Positions 47,160-59,305 of a stretch of 64,000 nt of DNA are shown in pieces (within the stretch, counting starts at the first letter, position 1; the number at the start of each line of letters is the position of its first letter). Under the pieces are notes generated by a model. The model saw only the letters and a program-made list of their open reading frames with translations, ran no database searches and was not told the origin of the DNA. Made by a program: the position numbers and the translations under genes. The DNA is from Piliocolobus tephrosceles (Eukaryota; Chordata; Mammalia; Primates; Cercopithecidae), in the NCBI RefSeq assembly GCF_002776525.5, contig NC_045443.1, positions 40,182,035 through 40,246,034 on the forward strand, given 5' to 3'.

Positions 47160-48466
47160 ATTCTTAAAGGTCTTTTCTGTCAATGTGGGAGCAAGCGCGA
47201 GGGAATAAAAATGTACTGAAAGTCTCATGTTAGTGAAGAAAGGCAGAGCTAGGAACAAGAATGCCTTGGTGCGGTGGGCCGTGGGTCAGCATTTTCTTTT
47301 TGTAGAATGGTGGAGAAACGTGTGTTGATTACAGCATCAGAACAAGGAAGGTTGCTCCCGGGAAGCTGCTCTTCATGGCAGGCATGTCGCAGGCTCTGCA
47401 GAGCAGGCAGGTCAGGGAGGGGGCTTCCCCTTTTGCGAATGGCAAATGAAATTTCTCAAACCCGGTCAAAGCTTCTTTCTCTGTCGGAGGTATCATCCAC
47501 AGTGGTAGAGAACCTAAATATGCAAGTGCCTTTATGAGCTGCCTCTAGGAAAATACAACAATGTAAAAATATTGTGACCTAAAAAAACTGTCTGAATTTG
47601 TACTGTTGGGCAAAGTTGTAAACATTGCTGACATTTCTTGATGTCAACTTAATTGTACTTTCTAGCATTCTTTCTTCATTGCTTTTGACTAGACTGACAT
47701 ATACTCATAATTACAGTATTCTTAATAATTACATCTATGTCCAAATGTCTTTAAGAAACCAGAACATACAACTAAGACTACTTGAGAAAAAAGCTTTTAA
47801 ATGATTATAATGTTCTTGAAAATGAATAGTTAGAGGCAAGTTTTGGGTAAAATCTTAAGAGCCATATTTATTTCTGTTTTCCATTTCATTTCCCTTCTCT
47901 ATTGAACAGGATGCTCTCTGAGTTAGCATATGCTCAATACTTGTGTAGTATTTAGATTATCTTTGGAAAAGGTTGGAATTTCCTTTTTACTACATAGTTA
48001 GCATACTTACTGGGACACAGCAAACTTAGATACAACTCCAGTGTTACTGAAAAGGGAAATAAAACTTGAAAATTGTAGAAAACACTGTAATTTGCACACA
48101 TTGTTTAATATGGCCATTTTAGCATAGTATATTAAATTTAGCAGGAAGGAGGAAATCCATTAATAAGAAAGTTACTTGAACTGGAAATAATGGTATAACT
48201 TATGACCCTCTGGGAGAAGAAGGCTAAATAGAATCAGTTGAATCTGCGACAGACTCAAAGTTGAGGATACTTGAAAAGGACAAAAAAAATGCAAAGTATG
48301 CTAGAGAAAAGTCATACCAATTGATGGGAGTCCAGTGACCAGAGCCCAATATCTACTGAAAATTGGAAGAGGTTAGGAAAAGACAAATCATTCCAGTAAT
48401 AGCAATCATCAAATACTTTAAAATGTTTAGTTGAGAGATTATATTCTCCTCCCTATAGCCTGGTTG
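47160..48466. other. Unique DNA, unassigned open frame
   Basis: A plus-strand frame of 87 codons at 47274-47537 lies in a segment with more GC than its surroundings. I recognise no domain, signal peptide or splice sites. The rest is AT-rich with no clear repeat. Confidence 0.4.
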
Positions 48467-48478
48467 AGAATTGACAGG

Positions 48479-51400
48479 TTTTTTAAACTTTTAAGTTCAG
48501 GGGTACATGTGCAGGTTTGTTATATAGGTAAACTTGTGTCATGGGGGTTTGTTGTACACATTACTTAATCACCCACATATTAAGCCTAGTAGCCATTAGT
48601 TATTTTTCTTGATCCTCTCCTTCCTTTCACCCTCTGCCCTCCAATAGGCCTCAGTATCTGTTATTCTCCTCTAAGTGTCCATGTGTTCTCCTCGTTTAGC
48701 TCCCACTTATAAATGAGAACATGCAGTATTTGATTTTCTGTTCTTGTGTTAGTTTTCTAAGGATGATGGCCTCCAGCTCCATTCACGTTCCTGCAAAGGA
48801 CATCTCATTCTTTTTATGGCTGCATAGTATTCCATGGTATATATGCACCACATTTTCTTTATCCAGTCTACCACTGATGAGCATTTAGGTTCCTTCCATG
48901 TCTTTGCTATTGGGAATAGCACTGCGATGAACATGCATCTGCATGTGTCTTTACAATTGAATACTTTATATTTCTTGCGGTATATATCCAGTAATGGGAT
49001 TGCTGGGTCAAATGGTATTTCTGTTTCTAGGTCTGAGGAATTCCCACACTGTCTTCCACAATGAATGAACTAATTTCCACTCCCATCAACAATGTATAAG
49101 CATTTCTTTTTCTTTGCAACCTTGCCAGCATATGTTATTTTTTGACTTTTTAGTAATAACATTCTGACTGGTGTGAAATGGTATCTCATCATGGTTTTGA
49201 TTTGCATTTATCTAATGATCAATGATGTTGAGCTTTTTTTAAATACGAGTTTTGGCCACATATGTCTTCTTTTGAAAAGTGTCTGTCCATGTCTTTTGCC
49301 CACTTTTTAATGGAGTTGCTTGTTTTCTTCTTGTAAATTTGTTTAAGTTGATTAGAGCTGCTGGATATTAGACCTTTGTCAGATCCATAGTTTGCAAAAA
49401 TTTGCTCACATTCTTCAAGTTGTCTGTTTACTCTGTTGATAGTTTCCTTTGGTGTGCAGGGGCTCTTTAGTTTAATTAGATCCCATTTTTCAATTTTTTG
49501 CTTTCGTTGTAATTGCTTTTAGCATCTTTGTCATGAAATCATTGCCTGTTCCTATGTTCAGAATGGTATCGCCTAGTTTGTCTTACATGGTTTTCACAGT
49601 TTTGGGTCTTTCATTTAAGTTTTTAATTCATCTTGAATTAAGTTTCGCGTATGGTGTAAGGAAGAGGTCCAGTTTCAAGCTTCTGCATATGGCTAGCCAT
49701 ATCACAGCACCATTTATTAAATAGGGGAATCATTTCCCCATTGCTTGTTTTTGTCAGATTTGTTGAAGGTCAGATAGTTGTAGGTGTATGGGCTTATTTC
49801 TTGGTTTTCTATTCTGTAACATTGTTCTATGTGTCTGTTTTTGTACCACTACCATGCTGTTTTGGTTACTGTAGCCCTGTAGTATACTTTAAAGTAGGGT
49901 AGTGTGATGCCTCCATCTGTGTTCTTTTTGCTTAAGATTGTCTTGGTTGTTTGAGCTCTTTTTTGGTGCCATATGAATTTTAAAATGATTTTTCTAGTTC
50001 TGTAAAGAATGTCAGTAATAGTTTGATAGGAATATATTTCAGTCTGTAAATTTATTTGGGCAGTATGACAATTTTAATAATATTGAGTCTTCCTATCCAT
50101 GAGCATGGGATGGTTTTTCATTTGTTTGTGTCATCTCTTATTTCTTTTAAGCAGTGGTTTGTAGTTCTCCCTGTAAAGATCTTTCACCCCCCCCTAGTTA
50201 ACTATGATCGTGATTTGACTCTCAACTTGACTGCTGTTGGTGTATAGGAATATTAATGATTTTTCCACATTGATTTCATATCCTGAGACTTTGCTGAAGT
50301 TGTTTATCAGCTTAAGGAGTTTTCGGCTGAGACTACAAGGTTTTCTAGATATAGGATCATGTGATCTACACACAGGGATGGTTTAGCTTCCTCTCTTCCT
50401 ATCTGGGTGCCCTTCATTTCTTTCTCTTGCCCGATTGCCCTGGCCAGGCTTCCAATACTTTGTTGAATAGAAGGGGTGAGAGAGGGCATCTTTGTCTTGT
50501 GTCAGTTTTCAAGAAGAATGCTTCTAGCTTTTGCTCATTCAGTAGAATGTTGCCTATGGGTTTGTCATAGATGACTTTTTTTATTTTGAGGTATATTCGT
50601 TCAAAACCTAGTTTATGGAGAGTCTTTAACATTAAGTGGTGTTAAATTTTATTGAAAATATTTTCTCCGTTTCTTGAGATAATAATGTGCTTTTTGGCTT
50701 TAGTTCTGTTTATGTGATGAATCACATTGAATGATTTGCGTGTGTTGAACCAACCTTGTATCCCAGAGATGAAGCCTACTTGATCATAGTGGATAAGCTT
50801 TTTTGATGTGCTTCTGGATTTAGTTTGCCAGTATTTTGTTGAGGATTTTTACATTGATGTTCATCAAGGATATTGGCCTGACGTTTTCTTTGTGTTATTG
50901 TTGTTATGTCTCTGCCAGGTTTTGGTATCAGGATGATGCTGGCCTCATAGAATGAGTTGAGGAGGAGTTGCTTCTCTTCAATTTCTTTGAATAGTTTCAG
51001 CAGGAATGGTACCAAATCTTCTTTGTACACCTGGAAGAATTCAACTGTGAATCCATTTGGTCCTGGGATTTTTTTGATTGTAGGCTATTTATTACTGACT
51101 CCCAGGCACTTGGAGGGACAAGGAAAGCAAAACCCTCCCACACAGACAAGCACCAGCAAAGCAATGTGTGGGAGTTGTTGGTGGCCCTGGGGAAGCTGCC
51201 GTATGGGGAGGGGGTATGGAGGCTGTTGTGTGGCTGTAGGAGTTGCCATGCTGGAGCTCTCTGCTTATCAGGAACAGTCTGCCAGTGCAGAAGCTATGGT
51301 GCTGGCCCCCTGGGCATGCAAGACTGCCTGCCAGCAGGTGTGGCCATTCTGGGACCTGGGAGAAGCCATCAGACCAAAAGGTGCTCTAGTCAGATCAGCT

Positions 51401-51913
51401 TCATCTGATGGGCAACATTGCCCTGCAAAGTTCAGATCTGAAAGTTCCCTTAGAGCTAACATCTCCTATGGGAACAAGTAGAGACTAGGGAGATGGCTGT
51501 CCCTGGCTGTGTTCTGCTATAGATGCTCCCACACCAAACCCTCCGGGCTCCACATCAGTTGGTGTGCTGCCTCTATTACTTCTCTAAGCAGCTCTCCATG
51601 CCAATTCGAGTGCCCATGGTGGTCAAGGGGTCTCCTCCTACATGGGTTCTAGAGACCCATGTTGAGAGCGGGTTACTCTTTGCTAGTTCAACTCACCTGT
51701 TCCTCGGGAGCTACTGGGGGCCAGGAATAAGTCCCAGTGCATTGTAGCCCATGCAGGGTTTCTAGCTTTCTCCCCCTTCAGCCCAGCTTCTCTGTCTTCC
51801 CTTCATCCACTCTCAGTGCCTTCCCTCTAAAGATCTGTCAGAAGCAAGCCAGTCATCTCAGTCCCTCAGTGAGAGCTGTTCCACTGCATCTAATTGGACA
51901 TCTTGCCACCAAA
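48479..51913 (-). mobile_element. L1P-like LINE-1 with both ends but missing middle
   Basis: From 48479 to about 51095 the sequence is antisense L1 3' UTR and the 3' two-thirds of ORF2 (TTAAGTTCAGGGGTACATGT at the 3' end). From about 51096 to 51913 it resembles antisense L1 5' UTR and ends GAGAGCTGTTCC then CATCTTGCCACC, the complement of an L1 5' start. ORF1 and the 5' part of ORF2 are absent. Candidate duplications AGAATTGACAG (48467) and AGAAGTGACAA (51917) match at 9 of 11. All frames are broken. Confidence 0.75.
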
Positions 51914-51929
51914 TCAAGAAGTGACAAAT

Positions 51930-52935
51930 ATTATGAAAACAGCCAATCAAAGAAGAAAATTGAAAAGGGAAAAATGGAAAAAGATAAGGCTTGCTGAAAT
52001 GAGACAGATTAAATTTGGGGTTCTGGACTGTGTAGCAAGAGCATACTTCAGACAACCTGAAACCTGAGTCTGCTGAGGAGTGCTGTGGGCTTTTAGGAAA
52101 TCTATCTTTGTTTTGTTGAATACCTCAGTAAACACTCTGGAATGTGTGGGAATTATTTATATCAGTTGCTTCTGGTGAGTGGGCTGGCCTTCAAAACAGC
52201 CAAGGTGAGGGAGATGTAGATATAAAGCCCTTCATGAAAATGGCCGAAGGAGCATCTCACGTCTGGTGGCATCCTCACTCCTCATTGGTGACATCCTTCA
52301 CATTTTACATCCTCTGTCATTAAATAAACTTTGGACCCTTTTCTGTTGGGATATTTTCTTCAAAAATACCATCACACCATTGTAACCAACATGATGAAGT
52401 TTAACTACTCGTAGAAAGGGATAGCAGAACTAACTTCTAAATTAGCAAGGGGAAATTTTTTAAAAATATAAAAGTCAAATATGTAGTAATATAAAAAGGG
52501 CATAAAAAATATATACTTGAAAAACTAGAAGTAGCCAAGATGAACTCCCCTCTTAAAAGACACAGACTGGAAGATTACATTTTTTAAAATCCACATTTTT
52601 TTTTTTTAGGTGAAACATGCTAAAACTCTCATGATGAATAAATGAAAATAATGGAATGGCAAAAATCATATCAGGGAAGTTCTGCACAAAGCAGAATTCA
52701 GCAAATATGCTGTGGAGAAACCCCCAGTGAATTTGAATTATATCAGTTTTCTAAGGTGTCACAACACACCCCTATACCAGTCCAAGCATGGCTGATCTCT
52801 CCTTCGCCTGGCAGAGAATAAGGAAAAAAGAATAAGGAAAGAATTAGAATAAGGAAAAACACATGGAGATCATTAGCTCACCTCAGAAAGTTTCTTCCTC
52901 TTTGGGATTTTAGTTATCCTGGTAATCCTTGCTTA
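51930..52935. other. Unique AT-rich DNA, possible L1 scrap
   Basis: No gene is recognised. A T-run lies at 52597-52609. A short piece near 52520-52600 (AAAAGACACAGACTGGAAGA) resembles sense L1 ORF2 but is too short to be sure. Confidence 0.35.
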
Positions 52936-52939
52936 TATA

Positions 52940-53110
52940 GATGAGTGAGTTGAGGAGGAGTAGTTAATCTTCAATTTCTTTGAACAGTTTCACCAGGAAT
53001 GGTACCAGCTCTTCTTGATACATCTGGTAGAATTCAGCTGTGAATCCATTTGGTCCTGGGATTTTTTGTTTGTTTGTTTGTTTTTGTTTTTGGTTGGCAG
53101 GCTTTGTGAT
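52940..53110 (-). mobile_element. L1 ORF2 internal scrap
   Basis: It repeats the ORF2 stretch found at about 50954-51085: ATTTCTTTGAACAG, CAGGAATGGTACCAGCTCTT, AATTCAGCTGTGAATCCATT. Neither L1 end is present, and a (TTTG)n run at 53065-53090 interrupts it. Confidence 0.8.
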
Positions 53111-53199
53111 GTCTTTTAAAAATAGGCTCGATTTTTTTAAAAATTTAGCTTTTCTAGGTCAAAGTAGAAGTGCTGGTTTGCTGTGACCTCCTACATCCT

Positions 53200-53960
53200 C
53201 CTTGAAATGGAAATCCCACTTATCTATTAATCTTTCTCATTTCATTTGTCTCCCTCTACATCCATTCAGTTGCCAAGTCTCATTGACTGTTTCTGCCAAG
53301 TTGCTTGAATTTGGTTCCATCTTTTCTTATTCACAGCCACCACTTTGGTTAGTCATTGGATTATCTTCCTAGTGACTACACTGACATCTAAACTACAGTG
53401 ACATCTAATTTCCCCATCTCTAGTTTCTGTCCTGTACAACCAATGCTCTAGACATTTCTGTAAACTAATCATTGGTAAGTGCAGCTCCAGTGATGTTGGT
53501 CTCCAGCTAAAATATTTCCATGGCTTTCTGACAAGGTATAATGTCAAATTTTGTTCCCAATTTAATGTCAAATTTTTGTCCCACGTTATCTCTTGTTTTA
53601 TGATTCATATTGCTTACACTTCATCCAAACAAGACTACTTAGTGCTCCCTTAACATACTCCATACATTGCCACTATTTGTCCTTTGTTCGTGTTGTTCTA
53701 CTTGACAAATTGACAAGTATGTATTCATTTACCCCTAAATATCTGCTTACAGAATCCTACCCATGATTCAAGTCACTGTTTAAATGCTGCCTACATCTTC
53801 ATTTATGCTTCAACAGGATCTCATGACTTTGCCTGATTCTAAATCTTTCTGGTATGTAGTTTTTACTTGTCTTTTGGCACTTACTAAAAATTCTGTCCTA
53901 CCTTATATTGACTTTTCAATCTCCATTACTAAAGCATAAAATTTTGAAGTCAGGGACCTA
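53200..53960 (+). repeat. L2 LINE, long fragment
   Basis: L2 landmarks in sense order over about 750 bases: GTTGCCAAGTCTCATTGACT, GGATTATCTTCCTAGTGACT, GGCTTTCTGACAAGGTATAA and, near the end, GAAGTCAGGGACCTACTTGT. No open L2 frame remains. Confidence 0.65.
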
Positions 53961-55089
53961 CTTGTACAATCTGGTAAAACATACACCTATTAAACCATTT
54001 TGGGCAGCAAAGAAGAATATTTGTGAAGGAACAAAACAATGAACCACATAATCTGTCTAATTGTACATGGATATTTTCTGATGTGGGAACCTATTCTCTC
54101 CCTTTTCTGCTTTGTTTCTCAGCAAATTTCTGCCATACTAGAAGTAGGAGCTATTCATATTGCCTCTAATAAATGGTTGGAGCAAAGTAAACCTCTTGGT
54201 TGGCTGTCTGTTTCAGCTTTTTCACCTTCAAAGCCTTTGTATAGAGATGATTTGGAGCAAGTACAAAATATTGCTCCAAGCAGCATATTGTCTTAGTTTA
54301 TAATTCATCTTGAAGTTTAAATATTCAGTATTTGTCAACAAAGTGCTTTCAGCACCTCAGAAGAATAACATAATTCAAATACAAAGTGCCATTATGTTGT
54401 TATCTTCAGCTCTCAGTTTATGAGGTCATATTTATTACTCATGTAGTGGAATACTTTACATTTCTACAAATCCTTCCCAGAAACAGTCCCACCCTAAACA
54501 AAACTGTTCAAAGTGAAGATTCTTAGTTTTAAAGTAAAAATAAATAAATGATAAAACTGGATAAAATGATCTGTTGCCCATTTGGAACCAAAGAGCATCA
54601 ATGAGAAACTTTATGAGTGAAGCAGAGAAACATTTATTTGTGCATCAGCTAAACTCTGTTGCCTGCAAAGTATCAACTGTCATGTTCTGTAAAACGCTGT
54701 GAGTCATACAGTTCCAACAAGCACTTTTCACTGTCTATCATCAGCCGATGTGGACTCCGAGCGTGGAGAAAAGGAGCATAAGGGTCTCAAGCCTGAAATG
54801 ATTAATAACATAGTTGAAAGAGATTATAAAAGGAAGATTCTTTCTTGTCATTGGATAATCTGTTATAAGCTATTTGGGTTGTATCTACATTTAATAAAAT
54901 AACTATTTAATTCAGTAAACCTGGTTTAAAAATGTACAAGCTAATAAGTGTAAGTCATGTAAATAAATACAGTGTAAATAAATATCATAAATATAGTGAT
55001 TTGCATAATTTTAAACCAAATGTTCCCTGTCTCTGAACTCCAGGAGCAGATTAAAAAGTCCCAGAGGAGGAGTGTAACAGAGGAGGAAG
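53961..55089. other. Unique AT-rich DNA, no gene seen
   Basis: No gene or clear repeat is recognised. The frames at 54039-54296 and 54699-54902 have no motif I know. Confidence 0.4.
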
Positions 55090-55435
55090 AGTGTAACCCC
55101 TAAAACCAGACTGCCTAGGGTCAGATCTCCAGCTCAACAATTAGCTATACAGCCTTGAGCAGGCTGATTGTAATTGCTCAAGGTATACTATTAGCCTGTA
55201 TACCACTAACCGTGATTGCAGTATCAGTTACTGGTTATATACATTTGTCAATACTCATGTAACTAAACACTTAAGATCTGTGCACTCAATTTTATATAAG
55301 CCACATGCAGTAAAACAGAAAAATATATTTAAAAAATAGCATTCTTATATGAAGACAAAAAAAAAAAAACCCAGTAGTTATCATGTATGTTTGTTGTAGG
55401 GATTAAATAAGATAACACATATAGCCCAGTAGCAT
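55090..55435 (-). repeat. MIR SINE, split
   Basis: AACCAGACTGCCTAGGGTCA to CAGCCTTGAGCAGG (55095-55165) and GTAGGGATTAAATAAGATAA (about 55396-55415) are two reversed MIR blocks separated by unrelated sequence and an A-run at 55357-55369. Confidence 0.55.
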
Positions 55436-55584
55436 TGCTGTCAGTTTAGTATAATCTACAAAAGAAAAAGAAAAAGATAACACATATAAAGTACCCTACA
55501 ATTTATAATTATTTGAGTAAGGGACCAAAATTTTGCAAGGTAAATATTACTATCCTTTTTGTTTATTTGTTTTAAATTAATGAG
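55436..55584. other. AT-rich spacer with short duplication
   Basis: GATAACACATATA from the MIR end (55412) recurs at about 55476. Nothing else is recognised. Confidence 0.5.
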
Positions 55585-55750
55585 GAGGCCTGGAGCAGTG
55601 CTTCATGCCTGTAATCCCAGCACTTCTGGAGACTGAAGTGGGTGGATCACTTGAGCCCAGGAGGTCTAGGCTATGGTGAGTTGTAATGGTGCCACTGCAC
55701 TCCAATCTGGGTGACAAAGTGAAACCCTCTCTCAAAATAATAATGATAAT
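55585..55750 (+). mobile_element. Alu-derived monomer (FRAM-like or internally deleted Alu)
   Basis: It starts like an Alu left arm (GCCTGGAGCAGTGCTTCATG) and ends like a right arm (GCCACTGCACTCCAATCTGG) in only about 165 bases, so the middle is absent. Confidence 0.85.
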
Positions 55751-55752
55751 AG

Positions 55753-56034
55753 GGCTGGGTAGGATGGCTCATGCCTGTAATCCGAGAACTTTGGGAGACC
55801 AAGGCAGGTGGATCACTTGAGATCAGGAGTTTGAGACCAGCCTGGCCAATGTGGTAAAACCCCGTCTCTATTAAAAATACAAAAATTTGCCAGGAGTGGT
55901 GGCACACGCCTGTAATCCCAGCTACTCTGGAGGCTGAGGCAGGAGAATTGCTTGAACCTGGGAGGCAGAGTTTGCAGGGGCCAAGATCATGCCACTGCAC
56001 TGCAGCCTGGGCAACAGAGTGAGACTCCGTCTCA

Positions 56035-56078
<44 letters not shown>
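55753..56078 (+). mobile_element. AluS-like element
   Basis: Full-length Alu following the monomer directly, with an (AAAT)n tail at 56035-56078. Confidence 0.95.
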
Positions 56079-56079
<1 letters not shown>

Positions 56080-56109
56080 AAAGAGGACGCATAGTCTTAA
56101 AAATGTATA

Positions 56110-56413
56110 CAGTCATCCTTCGGTATCCATGGGAGATTCATTCCAGGACCTCCTATGAATACTAAAATTAACAGATACTCAAGTCCTTGACATAAAATTG
56201 TGTAGTATTTGCAACCTCCCATATACTTGAAATCACCTCTAGATTCCTTACAATGTCTAATACAATGCAAATGCTGTGTGAATAGTTGTTACACTGTATT
56301 GCTTAGGGAATAATGACAAGAACAGTCTGTACATGCTTAGTACAGATGCAATTTTTTAAAAAAATATTTTTGATCTGCCATTAGTTGAATCCATGGATGT
56401 GAAGGGCTGATTG
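56110..56413 (-). mobile_element. Tigger3-like (TcMar-Tigger) DNA transposon
   Basis: It starts CAGTCATCCTTCGGTATCCA and ends GAATCCATGGATGTGAAGGG CTGATTG, with TA dinucleotides at 56108-56109 and 56414-56415. The orientation is opposite to the related copy at 22854. Confidence 0.9.
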
Positions 56414-56419
56414 TACTAA

Positions 56420-57900
56420 CTTGCCAAAGGTTTAAAGCTGAGCTTTAAATCCTGATCTGTTGAATGTCAAAGTTTTCTTCACTGAAATAGAAAATTACAA
56501 TGTGGACCCTCTTTAGGAAGTTTGGCTGGATTGAATGAACAGTTTGGTATAAATCCTGTTCTTTTCCTGTAGTTTAACCATGGGAAAATCTCTCAAGTCA
56601 TTCAAATGTTGTAGTAAAAATATTCTGAACACAGAAAATTCAAATTTGGAAGTTTACTATTGAAAATCTTAAACTGGATACAGCAAGGGAGGGATGAAAA
56701 CCTTATGGAAGACGAGAAATTCATTCTTCTTGTCTATTAAACATTAAGGGAATATTTTGCTGTTTCAAATCTGTTTAGAACTGGTACTTTTCAGATGGAC
56801 AGCCTAATAAATGGTGGTAGAAAACAGATAAACTCTTTGCATGACTTTGGAGAAATATGTATCAACATGAAAAATACATAAACATAACGTTAGGTACAAA
56901 CCATGTTATTTATATGGTTTGAATAAAAAGAAAATCATTATAAACTATACAGCTTATCTGTGTGAACCTATTTCCAAGTGACACTTTGTAGGTTATGAAA
57001 TATTCACCTAAAATTACCATTTGTATATAAAAGACTTATGAAAAAATCCCCAAATTTCTTCTAAATCACAGTTTAATTTAGTTCCACTTTTTAGCTCATC
57101 TCCATTTGCCATACAATGAAGGTGATCCTGAGAATGAAGTAGCACTTTAAGTAACATATTCGGCTTTGATTCTATATTAGTATGATAAACTCCTTCATAT
57201 CTTAAGAGTCATTCTCTTTGATTTTTGACATTCTGACATTTTGAAGAAATTATGTAAAGGGTTTGACAATTCTTTTGGAAAATCTCATTTAACATACATC
57301 AGTAGCAGCATTTTTATGTAAAAAATTAATGTTTCTGTCATTTATTCATTAAAATAATACTGGCTATCTGTTCAGAAAGAAAAAAAAAAAAAACCTGTGC
57401 AAAGTCTGACTGGTATAGAAAGGCATCCTCAGAGAACTTTCAAATTAGCAAAAGGAAACAGAATTCATACTGAAATGACCATCGTAGACATTAATATTTA
57501 AGGATGTCATTTAATACAAGGGCAGTGGGCTCAAAGTAAGAAAAATATTTCTGAAAAGGTAGTTTATGCTGAACACAGAAAGTTCAAACTAAAAGTTTAT
57601 AATTAAAAACCTTATATCTGATACAGTCGTAATATAGAAGACTTAACAGAGAGTGATTCAATGAGAAAAACTAAAATGAGCAGAGAAACAAAAACACAAG
57701 AGCAGAGACCCAAAAATAGGAAAATAATAAGAAGATTAATACCAACTGGTATAACTACAAATTTCAAGTAGTAGAGAAATAGGAGATAAACATTAGAAAA
57801 AATGGTTCGTGGCAGATTGAGAAAGTCTGAAATGCCAGAATAAAAAGTTTAGACTTTTATTCCACAGGTTGTGAAATGCTGGTTTTATCTTTATTCTAAG
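56420..57900. other. Unique AT-rich DNA with an old internal duplication
   Basis: No gene is recognised. An A-run lies at 57379-57393. Two related segments, 56625-56686 and 57569-57629, are described as a finding. Confidence 0.4.
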
Positions 57901-58371
57901 CAGTGGTTTCCAAAGTACGGTCTTAGGAATCCTGGGGTCCTCCAATGAGTCTCATGAGGGGTTTTATGAGGTCAAAACTATTTTCCTAATACTACGACAG
58001 TAATAGCAGTTGTCACTCTCACTGCCTCAGAGCTTGCAGTATAGTTTTCCAAGATGTGTGAAGTAATCCAGGTGTCTTCTCTTAAGCAAGACATTAAAGA
58101 GATTTATAAAAGCATAAACATATGCCATTTTTCTCAATAATCATGTTTTTGTTTTGGAAAATGTTTATTTTTCATAAAAATACATTATTTATATTAACAT
58201 GTAATGGTGCATTATAGGTATTTGAAAATAAATTCATATTTTTAGAGGTTCTCAATTTTTATTCCTCAACCAAATAAAAATATATAACCTACCTAAACAA
58301 AAGCTCTTTGCTGTCTTTATTATTTTTAAGAGTTTAAAGTGATTCTGAGACCAAAATATGTGAGAACCCTA
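57901..58371 (+). mobile_element. hAT-type DNA transposon (same family as 470-939)
   Basis: It begins CAGTGGTTTCCAAAGTACGG, contains GGTCAAAACTATTTTCCTAA and AAGACATTAAAGAGATTTAT, and ends TTCTGAGACCAAAATATGTG then AGAACCCT. Both ends are present in about 470 bp, so this is a non-autonomous copy. Confidence 0.75.
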
Positions 58372-58563
58372 ACAGTAATCTGGTGTTGATACAGATTCAA
58401 TCATGACCTCTAGTGGATACATCCAGCCATTTTGTAAATTTGAGGACTTCAGATTCAGTCACCAAATTTAAAAGAAAAAAAATCATTTGAAATCTCACTG
58501 TCATTTCTTCTAGAGAATTCTGTCATGATCTTCTACCACAGGTACCAAATCTAGTTTCAAGCA
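58372..58563. other. Spacer, nothing recognised
   Basis: No gene or repeat is recognised between two hAT-type elements. Confidence 0.4.
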
Positions 58564-58755
58564 CAGTGGCTAGGGCTACGGTTTTCCAAGATATCCCTGG
58601 ACCACCTACCTGCTTCAGAATCACCTGTGAGATAGGCTTACAAGGAAGATTCCTGGGCCTTATCTAGAACTTTCAATCAGAGTCCCTTGTGATGCAGCCC
58701 ATCTGCATTCCATCAAGAACCCCACAGTGTTCCTATCAACACTGACATTAAGATT
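58564..58755 (+). mobile_element. MER5A-like (hAT-Charlie) MITE
   Basis: CACAGTGGCTAGGGCTACGG, CCTGGACCACCTACCTGCTT, CAGAATCACCTGTGAGATAG and CCTGGGCCTTATCTAGAACT follow the MER5A order with strong divergence. Confidence 0.65.
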
Positions 58756-59034
58756 CTTGTTTTAGTATATTTGTGCTGTACTTAAGAGTTTACAAAGAAT
58801 CACCAAAAAATGGTGGTTAAGACTTACACGGAGTCAAAAACTTTTGCTCAGTTGTAATTTCAGTTCTCACAGACTTAGGTGCTTTTCCACTAGAAGATAT
58901 CTTGTTATCAGGTAGACATTTAGAACCTAAAGTTGATGAGTCTGTCCAAAGATAAGAAGAACTTGCAGGTCCCTAGTGAGACCTTAATTCATCAGAGAAC
59001 CACTCTACTCTCCTGAAAGAGGAAAGTATGAGTC

Positions 59035-59305
59035 AAACCTGCACTTCTAAGACTAACATGCAAAAGAATCACTAGAGATTGCAAAACTTAAAATATTTAC
59101 TATCTGGTTATTTACACAAGATTTGCCTACCTCTTGGTCTAGATCAATGCTTTCTAAGCTTTAACAAACAAATAAATCTTCTAGGGATCTTGTTAAAATG
59201 TAGCTTCTGATTCAGTGGATCTGGGGCCAAGATTCTTATTTCTAATAAGCTCCCAGGAAATGCTGCTGAGCTGCTGGCCACCTGAGAGCAGGTTTGAAAT
59301 GCAGA
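59035..59305 (-). mobile_element. MER5A-like (hAT-Charlie) MITE, with a partial copy before it
   Basis: The main copy spans about 59143-59305 (CTTCTGATTCAGTGGATCTG, ATTCTTATTTCTAATAAGCT, CCCAGGAAATGCTGCTGAGC). A shorter MER5-like piece at 59035-59075 reads AACATGCAAAAGAATCACTA. Confidence 0.7.

Noticed and set aside
50776..51481. Frames of up to 174 codons on both strands
   Set aside because: They lie in L1 ORF2 and probable L1 5' UTR sequence and are not host genes.
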